Origin: an uncultured bacterium
GTDB lineage: Bacteria; Patescibacteriota; Minisyncoccia; Phycocordibacterales; CAIZLB01
DNA: 51,878 bases
Assembly (NCBI GenBank): GCA_903848795.1
Contig: CAINHC010000037.1
Span: forward strand, 1 to 51,878
Reading direction: 5' to 3'
Part shown: positions 48,492 through 51,878 of the stretch, piece by piece
Layout of the letters: the number at the start of each line of letters is the position of its first letter
Position numbering within the stretch: the stretch's first letter is position 1
Translations under genes and position numbers: made by a program
The notes under the pieces: generated by a model
Told to the model about the DNA's origin: nothing
Database searches by the model: none
Seen by the model: only the letters and a program-made list of their open reading frames with translations

Positions 48492-50603
48492 ATGAATGAA
48501 AAACCAATAATTATAGAGACAGCAAAAGATGGAAGGGATAATGAAGAGAAAAAAATTGATGGTATTCTGCTTGAGCCTGAAAATCCACCTACAACTGCTC
48601 CTAAAAAAGAACAAGGAGATAGAGAATTTCAAGAAAAACAACATGAGCAAGCTGTGAATTTTGTTGAGGGCCACAGAAATGTTTTGGAACATTATGCTCG
48701 GGGTGCTATTTCTATAGCTCCATCGCCAAAAGGTTTAAATACATTTGCCTTTGATCTTGAAAAAAATACAATTTACATAAACTCAATGTTCTACAAAGAA
48801 CTTGGTTTGTCAGATGAGCGCACACTTTTTGCCTCAATGCATGAAATAGAACACTTCCTAGAAAAGAAACAAATTCTAGCAGAAAAAGGTGGCTCTATAA
48901 AATTTAAAAAATATTTAGATAGAATTAAAAAATCTAGAGCCTTTGCTTTAACAGATAATTGTGTAGCGGATATACATGTGAACAAGACAGTTATATCAAA
49001 AACAAACGAGAGTTTGGCTGGGGTTGAAAAGGGTATGTATACGGAAGTGCTATTTAAGGAAAGAGATTTTACAGAAGCTCCAAAGCATATTCAATTTGCG
49101 CAAGCCTTGCTTAGAGAATCGAGGGTATCCGACGAAGAATGTGTTGTCGCAGAAGATGTGCGAGAGAAAATGGAAAAAATCAAAAGTATGAAAGGTAAGA
49201 GTGGGTTGTCACTTATTGATGTTATGACATCACCGTCGACAACCATGTCTGATAGATTGGCTCTGCAGGACAAGTTCATAATGCCAATAATTGAGGAATT
49301 AAAAGAAAAAGATATTGAAGAGGAGAAAGAAAAACGTAAACAGAAAAAAGAACAGCAGGAAAAACAAAAGCAAAAATCTGAGAAGGAGAAAGGCGAAGAG
49401 GGTGAGGATATGAAGAATGATGATGAAGGTGGTGATGATAATAAAGATGACCCAACTAAAGGAGATAAAACCAAACCAGAAAAAGGTGGCAAAAATGAAT
49501 CTAAGGGGGAAGGGGATGAAGATCTAAATGAAAACTTTGACCCAAATGAATTTTGGAAAGAATCCTATGATAAGGCAGATAAAACAACACCAAGAGCTGT
49601 ATCACAAGAGGATATAGACAAAGCGATTGAAGAATATGAAAAAGCAACTAAAGCTAAGGTAAAAAGTGAAAAAGAAATACAAGAAGAACTTGATAAGGAA
49701 TACGCAGAAAATATTGGAGTGAAAAAAGAGGATTTGCAACAATATAGAAAATTGGTAAAAGAGTTAGAAAAAGTTGTTAATCCAGAGACAAATAGAAATG
49801 TTATAGAGGAACTTAGGGATCTAATTGCAAAAATTATATCCAAAAGAAAAAAGAAAAAAACAGATCCAAAATATCCAGTGGAAGAAGGTGATGAATTAGT
49901 GGAACCTGGGGAATTGGTTGCTGAGGTTAAGAAAGGTAATTTTACACCAAAAGTTTGGGAGACACATGAGCTCAAAGAAAAAGCTGATAATAAATTTGGA
50001 GAAATAGAGATAACATTTGTTGGCGACAGGTCTACCTCTATGAAGGAAGGTAGAAAACTTACTGAACAGCAAAAATCTATCGTTATGGCAATGGAGGCTT
50101 TAAAAGAGTTTTCGGATATATGTAAAGAAGAGAGAACAAACTTAACTAAACCTCTTGAAATCAAATCTGAAATTTATTCTTTTCAGTCTTCAGAAAAAGA
50201 TGATAAGACACCAATAAAAGCAATGTCTCCTGAACTTAGTGAGGCAGACAGAATAAAAACAGCCTCAAAACTTGCGTCGTGTACTGGGTCAACGATGGAC
50301 TTTGTACCACTTGAAACTATTATGTCTAATTTGGACGAGACTTCCAAGAAAAAAATTCTTGCTGGTGAATTAAAAAAAATTGTAATTATATTTACCGATG
50401 GAGAAAGCGATGACTCAGATAGGGTAATAAAAGTTCTAAAAACACTTAGGGAATCTGGAGTTGTCGCGGTTGGTGTGGGGGTAACGGAATCTGGTAAACA
50501 AACTTTGCTTACTTATGCACCAGACGCAAAACTAGCGGAAACAGCGGATAAATTACCAATTATATTGGGTGAGCTTTTGAAGGAACATCTTTCTGTTGTA
50601 TAG
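48492..50603 (+). CDS. VWA-domain protein with N-terminal HExxH metallopeptidase-like domain (DUF2201/CobT-like)
   Basis: HEIEH motif at 48840-48854; Lys/Glu-rich middle; MIDAS-like DRSTS at 50025-50039; IIFTDGESDD. Confidence 0.82.
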   Translation: MNEKPIIIETAKDGRDNEEKKIDGILLEPENPPTTAPKKEQGDREFQEKQHEQAVNFVEGHRNVLEHYARGAISIAPSPKGLNTFAFDLEKNTIYINSMFYKELGLSDERTLFASMHEIEHFLEKKQILAEKGGSIKFKKYLDRIKKSRAFALTDNCVADIHVNKTVISKTNESLAGVEKGMYTEVLFKERDFTEAPKHIQFAQALLRESRVSDEECVVAEDVREKMEKIKSMKGKSGLSLIDVMTSPSTTMSDRLALQDKFIMPIIEELKEKDIEEEKEKRKQKKEQQEKQKQKSEKEKGEEGEDMKNDDEGGDDNKDDPTKGDKTKPEKGGKNESKGEGDEDLNENFDPNEFWKESYDKADKTTPRAVSQEDIDKAIEEYEKATKAKVKSEKEIQEELDKEYAENIGVKKEDLQQYRKLVKELEKVVNPETNRNVIEELRDLIAKIISKRKKKKTDPKYPVEEGDELVEPGELVAEVKKGNFTPKVWETHELKEKADNKFGEIEITFVGDRSTSMKEGRKLTEQQKSIVMAMEALKEFSDICKEERTNLTKPLEIKSEIYSFQSSEKDDKTPIKAMSPELSEADRIKTASKLASCTGSTMDFVPLETIMSNLDETSKKKILAGELKKIVIIFTDGESDDSDRVIKVLKTLRESGVVAVGVGVTESGKQTLLTYAPDAKLAETADKLPIILGELLKEHLSVV

Positions 50604-50683
50604 CAATGGTATGTTAGATTAGTAAACAAGACAGTAGAGTATTACTTTATTATAAATCTTAAAGATGATAATATAAAAACATC

Positions 50684-51721
50684 ATGGAATCACCAATCAT
50701 AGAGATGGCTAAGCCAAAATCACCACAAAAGTCTGAAAACAGATCTGAATTAGAAACAGACCAACAAAAAGCAAAAGAAGCTTACAAAGCTTCTTTTGAC
50801 AAGCTGGATCTTTTTATTGGACGAGACATAGCAAGATATAAAGAACAACTGGCAAGCGGTGACTTTGAAGACAAAGAAGGAGATGAGGAGGGTTCTGGAG
50901 AAAAAAGAAAGGAAGCATTTAGAGTAAAGCTTTTACGTAATATGGATAAGGTAGAGAAAATGCATAAAGTTATAGAAAGTGGAGAAGATATACTCTTAAT
51001 ACAGCCTGAAATCTCTGTAGATTATGTTTATGCTAACCCCACCATGGGCGCCCTAGAACACCAGGAATCCATAACTATAAACATAGAAGAAAAACTTCAA
51101 GAATTTATAACACTATATCAAGAAACAAACATAGATATACCACCAGACTTTGAAGATCAAATCAGAGAGATTTGGTCAAGAAACACCACAGAAATACAAC
51201 AGTCAATAGAGGAGAATGGATTTGATGATATTCTGCTTGTTCCAGCCAACCTTAACCTTGTAGATCTTGCAGAGAAGATGAAGATGGAAAATGGAAATTT
51301 CACTGGTGCCAACTTTGATAACGGAGGAGGCTTTGCTGGAGCAAAGAGTATAGGTATAGACAAACCACGTATTATTCTATATCACAAGAAAACGTTGCCA
51401 GAAATACAAGAGAAGACAGGAATAGACGTTCATTTAGACATCAAGGCGGGTGAAGCTGAAAAGCTATTCAAACAAAACCCTGATCAATACTTAAGTACTC
51501 TTGAAGACTTTATTGTTTTTGAAAGGAAAAATCTTAAAGATTCCAACAAACACTTTTCCAAGTATGCAGAAAACAGTGGAGTTTGGCTATCTGGAACCAA
51601 GTCTGGCGACCGTTGTGTCTACTCCGGCTGGGACTCCGATGGCGGGCTGAGTGTCAACGCCGATGATGCCGACGATTCCGACTTCAGCTTGGGCGTTCGT
51701 CCCTCCCGCTATTTTTATTAA
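50684..51721 (+). CDS. Second DGR-like variable protein (no AAA domain)
   Basis: Shares the EHQESITINIEEKLQEFITLYQETNID module and ends SGDRCVYSGWDSDGGLSVNADDADDSDFSLGVRPSRYFY. Confidence 0.85.
   Translation: MESPIIEMAKPKSPQKSENRSELETDQQKAKEAYKASFDKLDLFIGRDIARYKEQLASGDFEDKEGDEEGSGEKRKEAFRVKLLRNMDKVEKMHKVIESGEDILLIQPEISVDYVYANPTMGALEHQESITINIEEKLQEFITLYQETNIDIPPDFEDQIREIWSRNTTEIQQSIEENGFDDILLVPANLNLVDLAEKMKMENGNFTGANFDNGGGFAGAKSIGIDKPRIILYHKKTLPEIQEKTGIDVHLDIKAGEAEKLFKQNPDQYLSTLEDFIVFERKNLKDSNKHFSKYAENSGVWLSGTKSGDRCVYSGWDSDGGLSVNADDADDSDFSLGVRPSRYFY
51054..51175 (+). repeat. Duplicated module copy 2
   Basis: See 47793-47914. Confidence 0.85.
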
Positions 51722-51772
51722 TAATAGGTAGCTTGTAGCTTGGGGATTGTATCTTTTTTTGAATTTTGTATT
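51602..51772 (+). repeat. Putative DGR variable region 2 plus conserved 3' flank
   Basis: See 48305-48475; flank ttaataataggtagcttgtagcttgRggattgtatctttttttgaattttgtatt shared. Confidence 0.82.
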
Positions 51773-51878
51773 CTGCATTTTAAATTTTTTCTTTGTATTG
51801 GATTTTGGTGAGTATGGTGGAATTGTTGACGTTGAAGCAACAGATGATTCTAACCTGCCAAAAATTGATTTTAAATTA

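Noticed and set aside
49091-50164. Minus-strand ORFs of 133 and 199 aa (49091-49492, 49565-50164)
   Set aside because: Antisense to the Lys/Glu-rich VWA protein; the Ser/Phe/Leu-rich translation is the mirror of that bias. No promoter or motif.
48305-51721. Explaining the two variable cassettes as ordinary gene duplication or gene conversion
   Set aside because: The absence of any third-position change among 17 differences, together with an almost unchanged 3' flank, is hard to obtain by drift or simple conversion. It remains the null model until an RT/TR is found.
1-51878. CRISPR array, integrase, prophage or rRNA genes
   Set aside because: No regular repeat-spacer pattern, recombinase, phage structural gene or rRNA sequence was seen.

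Overview
AT-rich bacterial window that looks like a reduced Patescibacteria/CPR (Parcubacteria-like) genome. This placement is an inference from gene content and reduced domain architectures. Contents, left to right: (1) G-tract repeats (1-110). (2) A long minus-strand surface-glycan locus (211-17446): glycosyltransferases, FkbM methyltransferases, a Wzx-type flippase, and a GDP-heptose gene set (GmhA/HddA/GmhB/HddC-like) with an embedded transaldolase. (3) A possible ~300-nt structured RNA (17530-17833). (4) A PfkB-family kinase and class II aldolase separated by two copies of a small structured, terminated RNA that flank a 157-aa orphan ORF. (5) More glycan genes. (6) rplY followed by an accessory/defence-like block (AAA ATPase + RloB, two orphans, DUF3800). 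(7) A lytic transglycosylase-like protein, rpmE, a palindromic MITE-like element, prfA, a NYN nuclease, rpsB, tsf, tRNA-Thr(TGT). (8) Envelope proteins, then a reduced pheS/pheT pair. (9) At the right end, a MoxR AAA+ ATPase and a second protein, both ending in a GC-rich C-terminal cassette and flanking a VWA/HExxH protein. The two cassettes differ at 17 nucleotides, all at codon positions 1 or 2, with identical third positions and an almost identical 3' flank. That is the signature expected of two variable regions of a diversity-generating retroelement. The reverse transcriptase and template repeat were not seen in this window. This MoxR-VWA-variable-domain system is the main finding.
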